This document shows, one piece after another, positions 1-7,766 of a stretch of 29,801 nucleotides of DNA. The DNA is from Candidatus Gallibacteroides avistercoris (GTDB lineage Bacteria; Bacteroidota; Bacteroidia; Bacteroidales; CHK158-818). Numbering within the stretch: the first letter of the stretch is position 1; the number at the start of each line of letters is the position of its first letter. The position numbers and the translations under genes were made by a program. The notes under the pieces were generated by a model. The model worked only from the letters and a program-made list of their open reading frames with translations. It was not told where the DNA came from and did no database searches. The stretch covers positions 1-29,801 of the forward strand of contig DVNA01000130.1 of NCBI GenBank assembly GCA_018714665.1, in the 5' to 3' direction.

Positions 1-1
1 T

Positions 2-904
2 ACGGCCATCGAAAAAGACGACCTGTTACTGATCGTTCTGTCCGAACAGGACGAAGCTGCCATGTCGGCATTTATCGGGAAAACTGTCGAGATGGACTGG
101 GAAGCCATCCCCGCTCCGATCGTCTCACGACGCATCGTCATCACCAAACCCGAACTGAACGGGCGCACATTGGGTTCTCTGCGATTGCCTTTCGGATACC
201 GGCTGAACGCTACACGCCTGAACCGTGCCGGGGTGGATTTGGTGGCCAACCCCAACCTGACCCTGCAAATGGGAGACCGACTGACCGTTGTCGGGAAAAA
301 GGAGGATATCAACCGATTGGCCGAGAAACTGGGGAACTCCATGAAACGGTTGAATGAACCCAACATGATAACCATCTTCGTGGGGATTCTGTTAGGGATT
401 ATTCTGGGAAGCATCCCGTTGGCAATTCCGGGAATGTCGTCATCGATGAAACTCGGGCTAGCCGGAGGACCGTTGGTTGTAGCCATTTTAATAGGACGAT
501 TCGGATATAAATTCAAACTCATCACCTACACCTCCACCAGTGCCAGCCTGTTGTTGCGCGAATTGGGCATTTGCCTGTTCCTGGCCAGCGTCGGACTCAA
601 TGCCGGAGGCAATTTTGTCAATACGGTCATTAGCGGGGACGGCCTGCTATGGGTATTCTGGGGTGTCCTGATAACCGTTATCCCCTTGCTGGTTGTAGGT
701 ATCATCGGTCGCTGGCGCTTTAACCTGAACTATTTTACCCTGATGGGACTCATTGCCGGTAGCAATACCGACCCACCCGCCTTAGCCTATGCCAACAAGA
801 TTGCCGGAAACGATGCTCCCGCGGTAGCCTATTCTACGGTATATCCGCTAACCATGTTTTTGCGCATATTGACAGCCCAACTGCTGATCCTGGCCTTTGC
901 ATAA
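2..904 (+). CDS. Aspartate-alanine exchanger-type transporter (TrkA_C plus AspT/YidE membrane domain), 5' partial
   Basis: The frame is open from base 2, so the gene starts before the window; 300 residues are visible. The first ~20 residues look like the end of one TrkA_C (RCK_C) domain. A second complete TrkA_C-like domain follows, rich in short beta strands and ending near the residues GDRLTVVGKKEDI. The rest is hydrophobic, with about five membrane segments and glycine-rich stretches such as GLAGGPLVVAIL and GLIAGSNTDPPALAYANK, as in the second half of AspT/YidE/YbjL-duplication transporters. Family members are inner-membrane antiporters or putative anion transporters of about 550 residues with two membrane halves flanking the TrkA_C pair, so roughly half is seen here. 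The substrate cannot be told from sequence. No hairpin terminator is obvious after the stop. Confidence 0.82.
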   Translation, partial: TAIEKDDLLLIVLSEQDEAAMSAFIGKTVEMDWEAIPAPIVSRRIVITKPELNGRTLGSLRLPFGYRLNATRLNRAGVDLVANPNLTLQMGDRLTVVGKKEDINRLAEKLGNSMKRLNEPNMITIFVGILLGIILGSIPLAIPGMSSSMKLGLAGGPLVVAILIGRFGYKFKLITYTSTSASLLLRELGICLFLASVGLNAGGNFVNTVISGDGLLWVFWGVLITVIPLLVVGIIGRWRFNLNYFTLMGLIAGSNTDPPALAYANKIAGNDAPAVAYSTVYPLTMFLRILTAQLLILAFA

Positions 905-1070
905 GACATATCTTCAAAGATAATCCGGCTCAAAAAAACTTTCCAGAACCGGCCAAAACCGTTATCAAAGAACAGGAATACAGCATAATGTTAAAATTTA
1001 TTACATAAAAAAGATTTATCCTCAAAAACGGCGGTTCGGACGACAAAAGGGCTCCGTTCTTATATTATAA

Positions 1071-1101
1071 TTGCACATCGGAATGCGGGTAAATACCTTT
1101 G
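1071..1101 (+). promoter_or_regulatory. Bacteroidota-type promoter of the export operon
   Basis: TTGC at 1071-1074 (a -33 box) is followed by exactly 19 nt and then TACCTTTG at 1094-1101, a match to the -7 consensus TAnnTTTG. Transcription would start near 1106, leaving about 25 nt of A-rich leader before the ATG at 1132. The rest of the 905-1131 gap is AT-rich and shows no gene or clear terminator. Confidence 0.75.
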
Positions 1102-1131
1102 TTTCAAAGAAAATAGAAAAACCGTATTCCT

Positions 1132-2502
1132 ATGAAACAATACAAAATCTTACCTCTCTGTTTGTTTCTGGCCGCAACCGGAACCATGCAGGCACAAGAA
1201 AAACCGGCACAATGGGACTATCAATCGTGCATCCGGTACGCTCTGGAACAAAACATCCAGATCAAAAAGAGCAAGGTATTGCTGGACGAAAGCCAAGTCA
1301 ATACAAAAACAGCCAAAGCTGCTCTGTTCCCCAGTCTTTCATTTTCCACCTCCCACAACATTGTCAATCGCCCGTACGACCAAAGTGGCAGTAATCTGGT
1401 AAACGTGGGCGGTAGCGGCAACTATGCCACCAGTGGCGGTAGCAGCAAAACCAACTATACCGGCAGTTACGGATTAAATGCACAATGGACCGTATATAAC
1501 GGTGGGAAAAGGTTGAAAACTATCGAACAGCAAGAGTTGAACGGCCAAATTGCCGAACTCAACATCGATGAAACAGCAAACACCATCGAAGAGTCCATCA
1601 CTCAAACTTTCATGCAAATACTCTATGCCAACGAGTCGGTTAAAATAAACGAGAACACTTTGGCTGTATCGGCAGCACAACGAGACAGAGCCAAAGAGAT
1701 GCTGGAAGTTGGTAGCATAGCCAAAAGCGACTACGCACAACTCGAAGCTCAATACAGCTCCGATAAATACCAACTGGTAACCTCGCAGGCTTCGCTGAAA
1801 AATTATAAACTGCAACTCAAACAACTGTTGGAACTGGATGGAGAAGAAGAGATGGATATTGTACTCTCGGACATCAGCGACGAAAGTATCCTGGCCGTAC
1901 TCCCCAGCAAGACAGAAGTGTATGAAACGGCACTGGCCTCTCGCCCCGAAATACAAAGCAGCCTATTGGACATCAAGGCTTCGAACCTGAATGTAAACAT
2001 TGCCAAGGCCGGATACTATCCCAGCATCAGCCTCAACACCGGCATCGGTACAAACTCGATGAGCGGAACGGACCTCAGTTTCGGATCTCAGCTAAAAAAC
2101 AGTTGGAGTAACTCGGTCGGCATCAGCCTGTCGCTTCCGATACTAAACAACCGTTCCACCAAAAGTGCCGTAGAACAAGCCCAACTACAAACCTGGACCA
2201 GCCAGTTAAATTATTTAGACGCCAAGAAAACGTTGTTCAAAACGATAGAAAGTCTTTGGTTAGACGCCAGCAGCGCACAAGAACAATACATAGCAGCTAC
2301 CGAAAAGCTGAAAAGTACACAAATCAGTTACGAACTGGCAAACGAACAGTTTAACGTCGGAATGAAAAATACCGTCGAACTGCTGACCGAAAAAAACAAC
2401 TTTCTCTCGGCGCAACAAGAGGTATTACAAGCCAAATACATGGCATACCTGAATATACAGTTACTCCGATTCTACCAAAACTTACCCATTGAAATAAATT
2501 AA
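1132..2502 (+). CDS. TolC-family outer membrane efflux protein
   Basis: A 456-residue protein with a cleavable signal peptide (about residues 1-21, ending TMQA before QEKPAQ). It has the two-repeat architecture of outer-membrane efflux proteins (OEP): long Gln/Glu/Ala/Lys-rich helices around residues 125-235 and 320-445, separated by strand segments. Phrases such as YPSISLNTGIG and VGISLSLPILNN are typical membrane-strand edges. Length fits the TolC family. It is the first gene of an operon; the adaptor gene begins 11 nt after its stop. It is expected to form the outer-membrane exit duct for the adaptor and ABC transporter that follow. The start at 1132 is fixed by the signal peptide and by the promoter just upstream. 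Confidence 0.93.
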   Translation: MKQYKILPLCLFLAATGTMQAQEKPAQWDYQSCIRYALEQNIQIKKSKVLLDESQVNTKTAKAALFPSLSFSTSHNIVNRPYDQSGSNLVNVGGSGNYATSGGSSKTNYTGSYGLNAQWTVYNGGKRLKTIEQQELNGQIAELNIDETANTIEESITQTFMQILYANESVKINENTLAVSAAQRDRAKEMLEVGSIAKSDYAQLEAQYSSDKYQLVTSQASLKNYKLQLKQLLELDGEEEMDIVLSDISDESILAVLPSKTEVYETALASRPEIQSSLLDIKASNLNVNIAKAGYYPSISLNTGIGTNSMSGTDLSFGSQLKNSWSNSVGISLSLPILNNRSTKSAVEQAQLQTWTSQLNYLDAKKTLFKTIESLWLDASSAQEQYIAATEKLKSTQISYELANEQFNVGMKNTVELLTEKNNFLSAQQEVLQAKYMAYLNIQLLRFYQNLPIEIN

Positions 2503-2513
2503 TACAAAACGAT

Positions 2514-3710
2514 ATGAACTATACAAAAAAGACAACCGGCGGCATCTGGGCCATGTTGATTCTGGCACTTTCTTTCCAGGGCTGCTCCTCATCCGAACAA
2601 CAAAACGAAAACCCTTTCAGAACCAATAAAGTAGTAAAGAGCTCCATTTCCAGCAAGGTGGAAGCCACTGGAACCGTAGAACCCATTACCCAGGTAGAGG
2701 TGGGTACACAGGTTTCCGGTATCGTGGACAAATTGTATGCCGACTACAACAGCGTGGTCAAGAAAGGGGAACTGATTGCCGAACTCGACAAAGTAAACCT
2801 GCTGAACGAACTGGCAGCCAGAAAAAGCGACTTGGCAACGGCCAAAACCGAATATGAATATCAACTCAAAAATTATACCCGCAACAAAACGTTGCACGAA
2901 AAACAGTTGATTAGCGACTACGATTACGAAACCGCCTACTACAACTATGAAAAAGCCAAAAACAGTTATGAAGTAAGCAAGAACGAACTGGCCAAGGCTG
3001 AAACGAATTTAGGCTATGCCACCATCTATTCGCCCATCGACGGCATTGTACTCTCTCGTGCCGTAGAGGAAGGACAGACGGTAGCCGCCAGCTTTGAAAC
3101 CCCGACCCTCTTCACCATCGCCAGCGATTTGACCCAAATGCAGGTTGTGGCCGACGTGGATGAAGCCGACATAGGCGGCGTAAAAGAGGGACAGCGCGTT
3201 ACCTTTACCGTTGATGCGTATCCCAACGACACCTTTGAAGGAGAAGTTACTCAGGTACGTCAGGAGGCAACCACCACCAACAACGTGGTAACATATGAAG
3301 TGGTTATCAACGCTCCGAACCCCGACCTGAAACTGAAATCGGGTTTGACGGCAACCGTATCCATCTACACGATTGAAAAAGAGAATGTCTTGAATATCCC
3401 GGCCGGAGCTCTTACATTTGTCCCGTCTTCGGAAAAGGGCAAACCTGTACAAACGAATAATTCGACCAACAACAAAAGCGTCTATGTTCTTCAAAACGGA
3501 CAACCCGTGCAAAAAAATATCGTGGTAGGCGTATCGACCGGTACCGTGGTTGAGGTATGTGAAGGATTAAACGAAGGAGACGAGGTAATAACCGGACAAA
3601 ACCTCGTAGGAGGTAAGAATGACATGATGGATTCTGCTCAAGGTGCCCCGGAAGGAGAATCAAGCCCGTTTATGCCGCAACGCCCCGGAGGAAACAAAAA
3701 TAAAAAATAG
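2514..3710 (+). CDS. Periplasmic adaptor (membrane fusion protein) of a MacA type
   Basis: A 398-residue efflux adaptor. The N-terminus has a hydrophobic segment (residues 11-22) ending in Cys24 followed by Ser-Ser-Ser. This suggests a lipoprotein with an atypical lipobox (Phe-Gln-Gly-Cys). Domains in order: a first biotinyl-lipoyl half (about 55-95, GTQVSGIVDKLYADYNSVV), a charged alpha-helical coiled-coil hairpin (about 100-165), a second lipoyl half (YATIYSPIDGIVLSR), a beta-barrel (about 200-280, ADVDEADIGGVKEGQRV) and a membrane-proximal domain. The C-terminal tail is Gly/Pro/Asn-rich and disordered. It sits between the TolC-like gene and the ABC ATPase, four nt before the latter's ATG. 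The partner set (TolC, adaptor, MacB-like pair) points to a MacAB-TolC-type exporter; the cargo is unknown. Confidence 0.92.
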   Translation: MNYTKKTTGGIWAMLILALSFQGCSSSEQQNENPFRTNKVVKSSISSKVEATGTVEPITQVEVGTQVSGIVDKLYADYNSVVKKGELIAELDKVNLLNELAARKSDLATAKTEYEYQLKNYTRNKTLHEKQLISDYDYETAYYNYEKAKNSYEVSKNELAKAETNLGYATIYSPIDGIVLSRAVEEGQTVAASFETPTLFTIASDLTQMQVVADVDEADIGGVKEGQRVTFTVDAYPNDTFEGEVTQVRQEATTTNNVVTYEVVINAPNPDLKLKSGLTATVSIYTIEKENVLNIPAGALTFVPSSEKGKPVQTNNSTNNKSVYVLQNGQPVQKNIVVGVSTGTVVEVCEGLNEGDEVITGQNLVGGKNDMMDSAQGAPEGESSPFMPQRPGGNKNKK

Positions 3711-3714
3711 GATT

Positions 3715-4464
3715 ATGCAAACAAAAAAAGCCATTATAGAACTCCAACACGTAAAACGGGATTTCAAGGTCGGGAGCGAAACCGTACACGCCCTGCGCGA
3801 CATATCCTTCTCCATCTACCCGGGTGAATTCGTTACCATCATGGGGAAGAGCGGTTCCGGTAAATCGACCCTGCTCAACACGCTGGGATGCCTGGATACC
3901 CCTACATCGGGAGAATACCTGTTGGATGGTTTCTCGGTTCGTCAAATGGGGAAAAACGACCGGGCCGTACTCCGGAATAAAAAAATCGGATTCGTATTTC
4001 AGTCGTACAACCTGTTGGCCAAAACCACTGCTCTTGAAAACGTAGAGCTACCGCTCATGTACAACCCCTCGGTATCGGCCAAACAACGGAGAGAGAGAGC
4101 TGCCAAAGCACTGGAAGATGTAGGGTTGGCCGACCGTATCAACCACAAATCAAACCAGATGTCGGGAGGACAACAACAACGTGTAGCCATTGCCCGCGCC
4201 CTGGTAAACGACCCCGTCATCATCCTGGCGGACGAAGCTACCGGAAATCTCGACACGAGAACTTCGTATGAAATTCTGGTTTTATTCCAGGAATTGCACG
4301 CCAAAGGGAAAACCATTATCTTCGTGACGCACAACCCGGAACTGATGTCGTTCAGCAGCCGGAACATCGTACTCAAAGACGGACACGTTATTTCTGACAC
4401 ATACAACGAAAAACGCGTCTGGGCAAAAGACATTCTGGCTACCTTACCTAAAAATGACGATTAA
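3715..4464 (+). CDS. MacB/LolD-type ABC transporter ATP-binding protein
   Basis: A 249-residue cytoplasmic ATPase of the MacB/LolD/FtsE group. Motifs with residue numbers: Walker A GKSGSGKS (44-51), Q-loop Gln96 in FQSYNLL, ABC signature MSGGQQQR (149-156), Walker B VIILADE (168-174), H-loop His206. The sequence after Walker B reads EATGNLD where the family nearly always has EPTGNLD or EPTGALD. The start is set at ATG 3715. The frame stays open upstream to 3643, but that stretch overlaps the end of the adaptor gene and encodes no family-like sequence, whereas MQTKKAIIELQHVKR matches normal family N-termini. The permease gene follows after 20 nt, so the two domains of MacB are split into two proteins here. 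Confidence 0.94.
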   Translation: MQTKKAIIELQHVKRDFKVGSETVHALRDISFSIYPGEFVTIMGKSGSGKSTLLNTLGCLDTPTSGEYLLDGFSVRQMGKNDRAVLRNKKIGFVFQSYNLLAKTTALENVELPLMYNPSVSAKQRRERAAKALEDVGLADRINHKSNQMSGGQQQRVAIARALVNDPVIILADEATGNLDTRTSYEILVLFQELHAKGKTIIFVTHNPELMSFSSRNIVLKDGHVISDTYNEKRVWAKDILATLPKNDD

Positions 4465-4484
4465 ACCCTTTTAATCTGAAACGT

Positions 4485-5705
4485 ATGAATCTTACCAATC
4501 TGTTCAGAATAGCCCTCAGGGCACTCAATAATAACAAGACCCGCGCATTGCTCACCATGCTGGGGATCATCATCGGGGTGGCCTCGGTCATTACGATGCT
4601 GGCCATCGGACAAGGTTCCAAAAAGAGCATACAGCGCCAGATCTCCGAAATGGGATCGAACATGATCATGATACACCCCGCTCGTGAAATGCAAGGTGGT
4701 GTACGCCAAAGCGCCGAAAACATGCAAACCCTGAAAGTGGAAGACTTTGAAGCCATACGCAACAAGGCCAAATATGTAACAGCTACATCACCTTCGGTAA
4801 ACAGCAGCGGACAAGCTATTTTCGGGGCAAACAACTACCCAACATCCATATATGGAATCAATCAGGATTACCTTGAAATCCGGAAATTATCGGTACAAGA
4901 CGGCAATATCTTTTCAGACCAGGACATCAAGACAGCCGCCAAAGTGTGTCTGGTGGGGAAAACCGTCATAGACAACCTCTTTAAAAACGGCGAAAACCCG
5001 ATAGGAAAAACCATCCGGTTCGACAAGATACCGTTTACCATCATCGGCGTACTGACCCCAAAAGGGTATAACAGCATGGGGATGGACCAGGACGACATGA
5101 TTCTGGCCCCCTATACCACCATCCAAAAACGGGTACTGGCCATCACCCACTTACAGGGTATTTATGCTTCGGCCATTTCGGAAGACCAGACCGAGGAGGC
5201 CACAGAAGAGATTTCTGAAATATTACGGACCAACCATAAATTAAAAGAGACGGACGACGACGATTTTGAAATCCGCTCGCAACAGGAGCTCAGTACCATG
5301 CTCAATTCGACGACCGACTTGATGACCGTACTGCTGGCCTGTATTGCCGGAATCTCCCTGTTGGTAGGAGGAATCGGTATTATGAACATCATGTACGTTT
5401 CGGTAACCGAACGTATTCGGGAAATCGGACTGCGGATGTCCATCGGAGCCAAAGGTCGCGACATCCTGGCTCAGTTCCTGATAGAGGCCATCCTCATCAG
5501 TATTACCGGAGGGATTATCGGGGTATTGTTCGGATTCGTATCCTCGTATGCCGTAAAGGTCATTGCCGGCTGGCCCATCTACATACAGGTATGGTCGGTT
5601 ATCCTGTCGTTCGCCGTATGTACTGTTACCGGCGTATTCTTCGGATGGTATCCGGCCAAAAAAGCCGCTAATTTAGATCCGATAGAAGCCATTCGTTACG
5701 AATAA
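4485..5705 (+). CDS. MacB/FtsX-type ABC transporter permease
   Basis: A 406-residue inner-membrane permease with the MacB fold. There is one membrane helix near the N-terminus (about 22-42), then a large periplasmic MacB_PCD domain (about 50-275). Three C-terminal helices (about 280-303, 335-357, 367-390) form the FtsX domain. Family hallmarks include NKTRALLTMLGIIIGVASVI at the first helix and GIGIMNIMYVSVTERIREIG after the second. The protein ends PAKKAANLDPIEAIRYE, the usual C-terminal coupling segment. It pairs with the preceding ATPase and adaptor. These transporters work by mechanotransmission, pushing periplasmic substrate into the TolC duct. Substrates of such split systems in Bacteroidota include drugs and peptides, but nothing here identifies the cargo. 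Confidence 0.93.
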   Translation: MNLTNLFRIALRALNNNKTRALLTMLGIIIGVASVITMLAIGQGSKKSIQRQISEMGSNMIMIHPAREMQGGVRQSAENMQTLKVEDFEAIRNKAKYVTATSPSVNSSGQAIFGANNYPTSIYGINQDYLEIRKLSVQDGNIFSDQDIKTAAKVCLVGKTVIDNLFKNGENPIGKTIRFDKIPFTIIGVLTPKGYNSMGMDQDDMILAPYTTIQKRVLAITHLQGIYASAISEDQTEEATEEISEILRTNHKLKETDDDDFEIRSQQELSTMLNSTTDLMTVLLACIAGISLLVGGIGIMNIMYVSVTERIREIGLRMSIGAKGRDILAQFLIEAILISITGGIIGVLFGFVSSYAVKVIAGWPIYIQVWSVILSFAVCTVTGVFFGWYPAKKAANLDPIEAIRYE

Positions 5706-5712
5706 AAATCTC

Positions 5713-5720
5713 TATCTTTG
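5713..5720 (+). promoter_or_regulatory. -7 box of the lytS/lytTR-type regulator pair
   Basis: TATCTTTG at 5713-5720 matches TAnnTTTG and lies 8 nt after the permease stop. The -33 region at the end of the permease gene is degenerate (no clear TTTG at 19 nt). The predicted transcript start (about 5725) is downstream of the first in-frame ATG at 5722. This favours the ATG at 5737 as the real start of the kinase. Confidence 0.6.
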
Positions 5721-5736
5721 CATGAAAGCGACAGAA

Positions 5737-6849
5737 ATGACAAATAATTTGGAAAACAAAAAAGGTTTTTTGATCTTGATCCATGTCATGGCATGGGGAC
5801 TTGTTTTCGGGACTCCTTTCTTTTTCGTCGATAAGGATTCCCCGGAGATGATGTGGAAAAAATACCTCGATTTCTGCGTCATTCCCGTTTCATCCATCCT
5901 TATTTTCTATGCCAACTACCTGTTCCTGATCAACCGTTTGTTATTCAAGAAAAAAATTGTCAAGTACATTATCATTAACACACTGATGATTGTCGCACTA
6001 TTAATCTCCATGGAAATTTGGAGAGACTGGGTATCACCCAAACAGGTGATAGAAGCCTACCGCATCGAAAAACGGGTGGACGATGACAACCAGATACGGG
6101 AATACCGAATACCCCTTCACCTGGGGAAACCGAATATTTATAAAAAAATATTCTTTACCTCGCGCGATCTATTCCCCCTGGTATTGATTATCGGATTATC
6201 GGTAGCCATACGCATGACACAAAACTGGTATCGTCTGGAAGCCGAACGGAGGGAACTGGAAAAGAGTAAAACGGAAGCGGAACTGAAAAATTTAAAAAAC
6301 CAGTTGAACCCTCACTTTTTGTTCAACACCCTCAACAACATCTATTCGCTCATCGAGTTCAGTCCCCCCAAGGCTCAACAAAGCATACAAGATTTAAGCA
6401 AACTTCTACGCTATGTTCTATATGACAACCAACATTTCGTACCGATCTCGAAAGAGCTGGTATTTATCGAAAACTACATTGCTCTGATGAAAATCAGGCT
6501 GTCAGATGCCGTGCAGGTGGAGGTAAATATCTCGGACGGAATCAATCCCGATACGAAGATTGCCCCGCTTCTGTTCATCACCTTGATAGAAAACTCTTTC
6601 AAGCATGGAATCAGTTACAGCGAACACTCGTTTATCCACATCAACCTGTATGAAGACGAAAACAACCACATTGTTTGCCGGATAGAGAACAGCTATTTCC
6701 CCAAAAACGACAAAAGCAAAAGCGGATTCGGCATCGGGTTGGTGAACCTGAGGAAACGGTTGGCCTTGCTTTACCCGGAACGTCATACGCTCACAATTGA
6801 AAAGGAGAAAGATACATTCCGGGCAATCCTGATTTTACCCAAACTGTAA
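5737..6849 (+). CDS. LytS-family sensor histidine kinase
   Basis: A 370-residue membrane kinase (from 5737). The N-terminal half has about four membrane helices with a charged extracytoplasmic loop between the third and fourth. A short coiled coil (WYRLEAERRELEKSKTEAEL) leads into the His_kinase domain. The phospho-acceptor is His193 in QLNPHFLFNTLNNIYSL, the ATP-binding N box is LIENSFKHG (Asn286), and the G box is GFGIGLVNLRKRL. This is the LytS/YehU class, whose partners are LytTR regulators, and such a regulator follows after 11 nt. An ATG at 5722 would add five residues (MKATE), but it lies upstream of the transcript start implied by the -7 box. Its position directly behind the export operon suggests it senses cell-envelope signals tied to that exporter; that link is inferred from position only. 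Confidence 0.92.
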   Translation: MTNNLENKKGFLILIHVMAWGLVFGTPFFFVDKDSPEMMWKKYLDFCVIPVSSILIFYANYLFLINRLLFKKKIVKYIIINTLMIVALLISMEIWRDWVSPKQVIEAYRIEKRVDDDNQIREYRIPLHLGKPNIYKKIFFTSRDLFPLVLIIGLSVAIRMTQNWYRLEAERRELEKSKTEAELKNLKNQLNPHFLFNTLNNIYSLIEFSPPKAQQSIQDLSKLLRYVLYDNQHFVPISKELVFIENYIALMKIRLSDAVQVEVNISDGINPDTKIAPLLFITLIENSFKHGISYSEHSFIHINLYEDENNHIVCRIENSYFPKNDKSKSGFGIGLVNLRKRLALLYPERHTLTIEKEKDTFRAILILPKL

Positions 6850-6860
6850 AAGACTGCTTT

Positions 6861-7589
6861 ATGATACTGAACTGTTACATCATAGACGACGAACCGCTGG
6901 CCCTGGAACTCATGGCAAGTTATGTCAATAAAACCCCTTTTTTGTCGTTACAGGGAAAATCGACCAGTGCTGTCAGTGCCCTCAAAGAGTTACAGACAAA
7001 AGAGATCGATATCCTGTTCTTAGACATACAGATGCCCGAGTTGAGCGGAATGGAATTTTCCCGTATCATAGGAGACAAATGCCGTATCATCTTTACCACG
7101 GCTTTTGAACAATATGCCCTGGACAGTTACAAAGTCAACGCCCTCGACTACCTGTTAAAACCGATTTCATACGTCGATTTCCTGCAATCGGCCAACAAAG
7201 CTCTGAAATGGTTCCAGATGGTACGCATCCCCGAAAAAAGAGCCACGGATGAGAATATCGATTCTATTTTCGTCAAAACAGAATACAAGCTGGTACAGAT
7301 AGAGTTGAAAAAAATCCTGTATGTGGAAGGGCTGAAAGATTATGTAAAGATATACATCGAAGACGAACCCCATCCCATCCTTTCGCTGATGAGCCTGAAA
7401 TCGTTGGAAGAGATATTGCCCTCGTCCCAATTTATCCGGGTACATCGCTCGTTCATTGTACAGCTATCTCAGATCAAGGTAATTGAACGAAACCGCATTG
7501 TTTTCGGCAAACAATATATCCCTATCTCGGACTCTTACAAAGCCCAATTCTTTGAATACCTGAACCAACGGCAACCCTCCAACAAATAA
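6861..7589 (+). CDS. LytTR-type response regulator
   Basis: A 242-residue two-component response regulator. The receiver domain (about 3-120) has the acidic pair Asp9-Asp10, phospho-acceptor Asp55 in FLDIQMPELSG, Thr79/Thr80 and Lys100 in YLLKPI. The C-terminal LytTR DNA-binding domain (about 138-240) shows the characteristic ILYVEGLKDYVKIY, the FIRVHRSFIV stretch and a final IPISDSYKAQFFEYL. Length is normal for the family. It is transcribed with the kinase 11 nt upstream and is followed by a strong terminator. LytTR proteins bind paired direct repeats near target promoters. The obvious candidate target is the export-operon promoter at 1071-1101, but I could not identify a clear paired site there. 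Confidence 0.94.
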   Translation: MILNCYIIDDEPLALELMASYVNKTPFLSLQGKSTSAVSALKELQTKEIDILFLDIQMPELSGMEFSRIIGDKCRIIFTTAFEQYALDSYKVNALDYLLKPISYVDFLQSANKALKWFQMVRIPEKRATDENIDSIFVKTEYKLVQIELKKILYVEGLKDYVKIYIEDEPHPILSLMSLKSLEEILPSSQFIRVHRSFIVQLSQIKVIERNRIVFGKQYIPISDSYKAQFFEYLNQRQPSNK

Positions 7590-7604
7590 GGATTTCTTTT
7601 CTTC

Positions 7605-7647
7605 AACAAAGAGGGATTTGCTTTTGTAAATTCCTCTTTGTTTTATT
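7605..7647 (+). terminator. Rho-independent terminator after the response regulator
   Basis: A 13-bp stem with one G-U pair: CAAAGAGGGATTT at 7607-7619 pairs with AAATTCCTCTTTG at 7628-7640 around an 8-nt loop. The T-run TTTTATT follows at 7641-7647. A further two A-T pairs at the base (7605-7606 with 7641-7642) are possible. Confidence 0.85.
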
Positions 7648-7667
7648 CAGGCCAATCCGTATATTTG
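7637..7667 (+). promoter_or_regulatory. Promoter of the PHP phosphatase, overlapping the terminator stem
   Basis: TTTG at 7637-7640, then exactly 19 nt, then TATATTTG at 7660-7667 (TAnnTTTG). The -33 box is the last four bases of the terminator's 3' stem arm. Transcription would start near 7672, giving a leader of about 95 nt before the ATG at 7767. The leader holds a short hairpin (CGTAT 7670-7674 with ATACG 7682-7686) and nothing else I recognise. Confidence 0.72.
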
Positions 7668-7766
7668 TACGTATATAAAACATACGGTCTGTCCTGGCAG
7701 ATTCTACGCAAATAGCCCAATAATATTTGTAAGCCAAGAAGAGTCAGGCATCCTCAAAAAAACAGC

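Noticed and set aside
907..923. Short palindrome ATATCTT-AAGATAAT region after the first transporter gene as a terminator
   Set aside because: AT-only stem of five to six pairs with no T-run; too weak to call.
7668..7766. The ~95-nt leader of the phosphatase as a riboswitch or his-type attenuator
   Set aside because: No His codon run, no leader peptide, and only a 5-bp hairpin; no known riboswitch core is visible.
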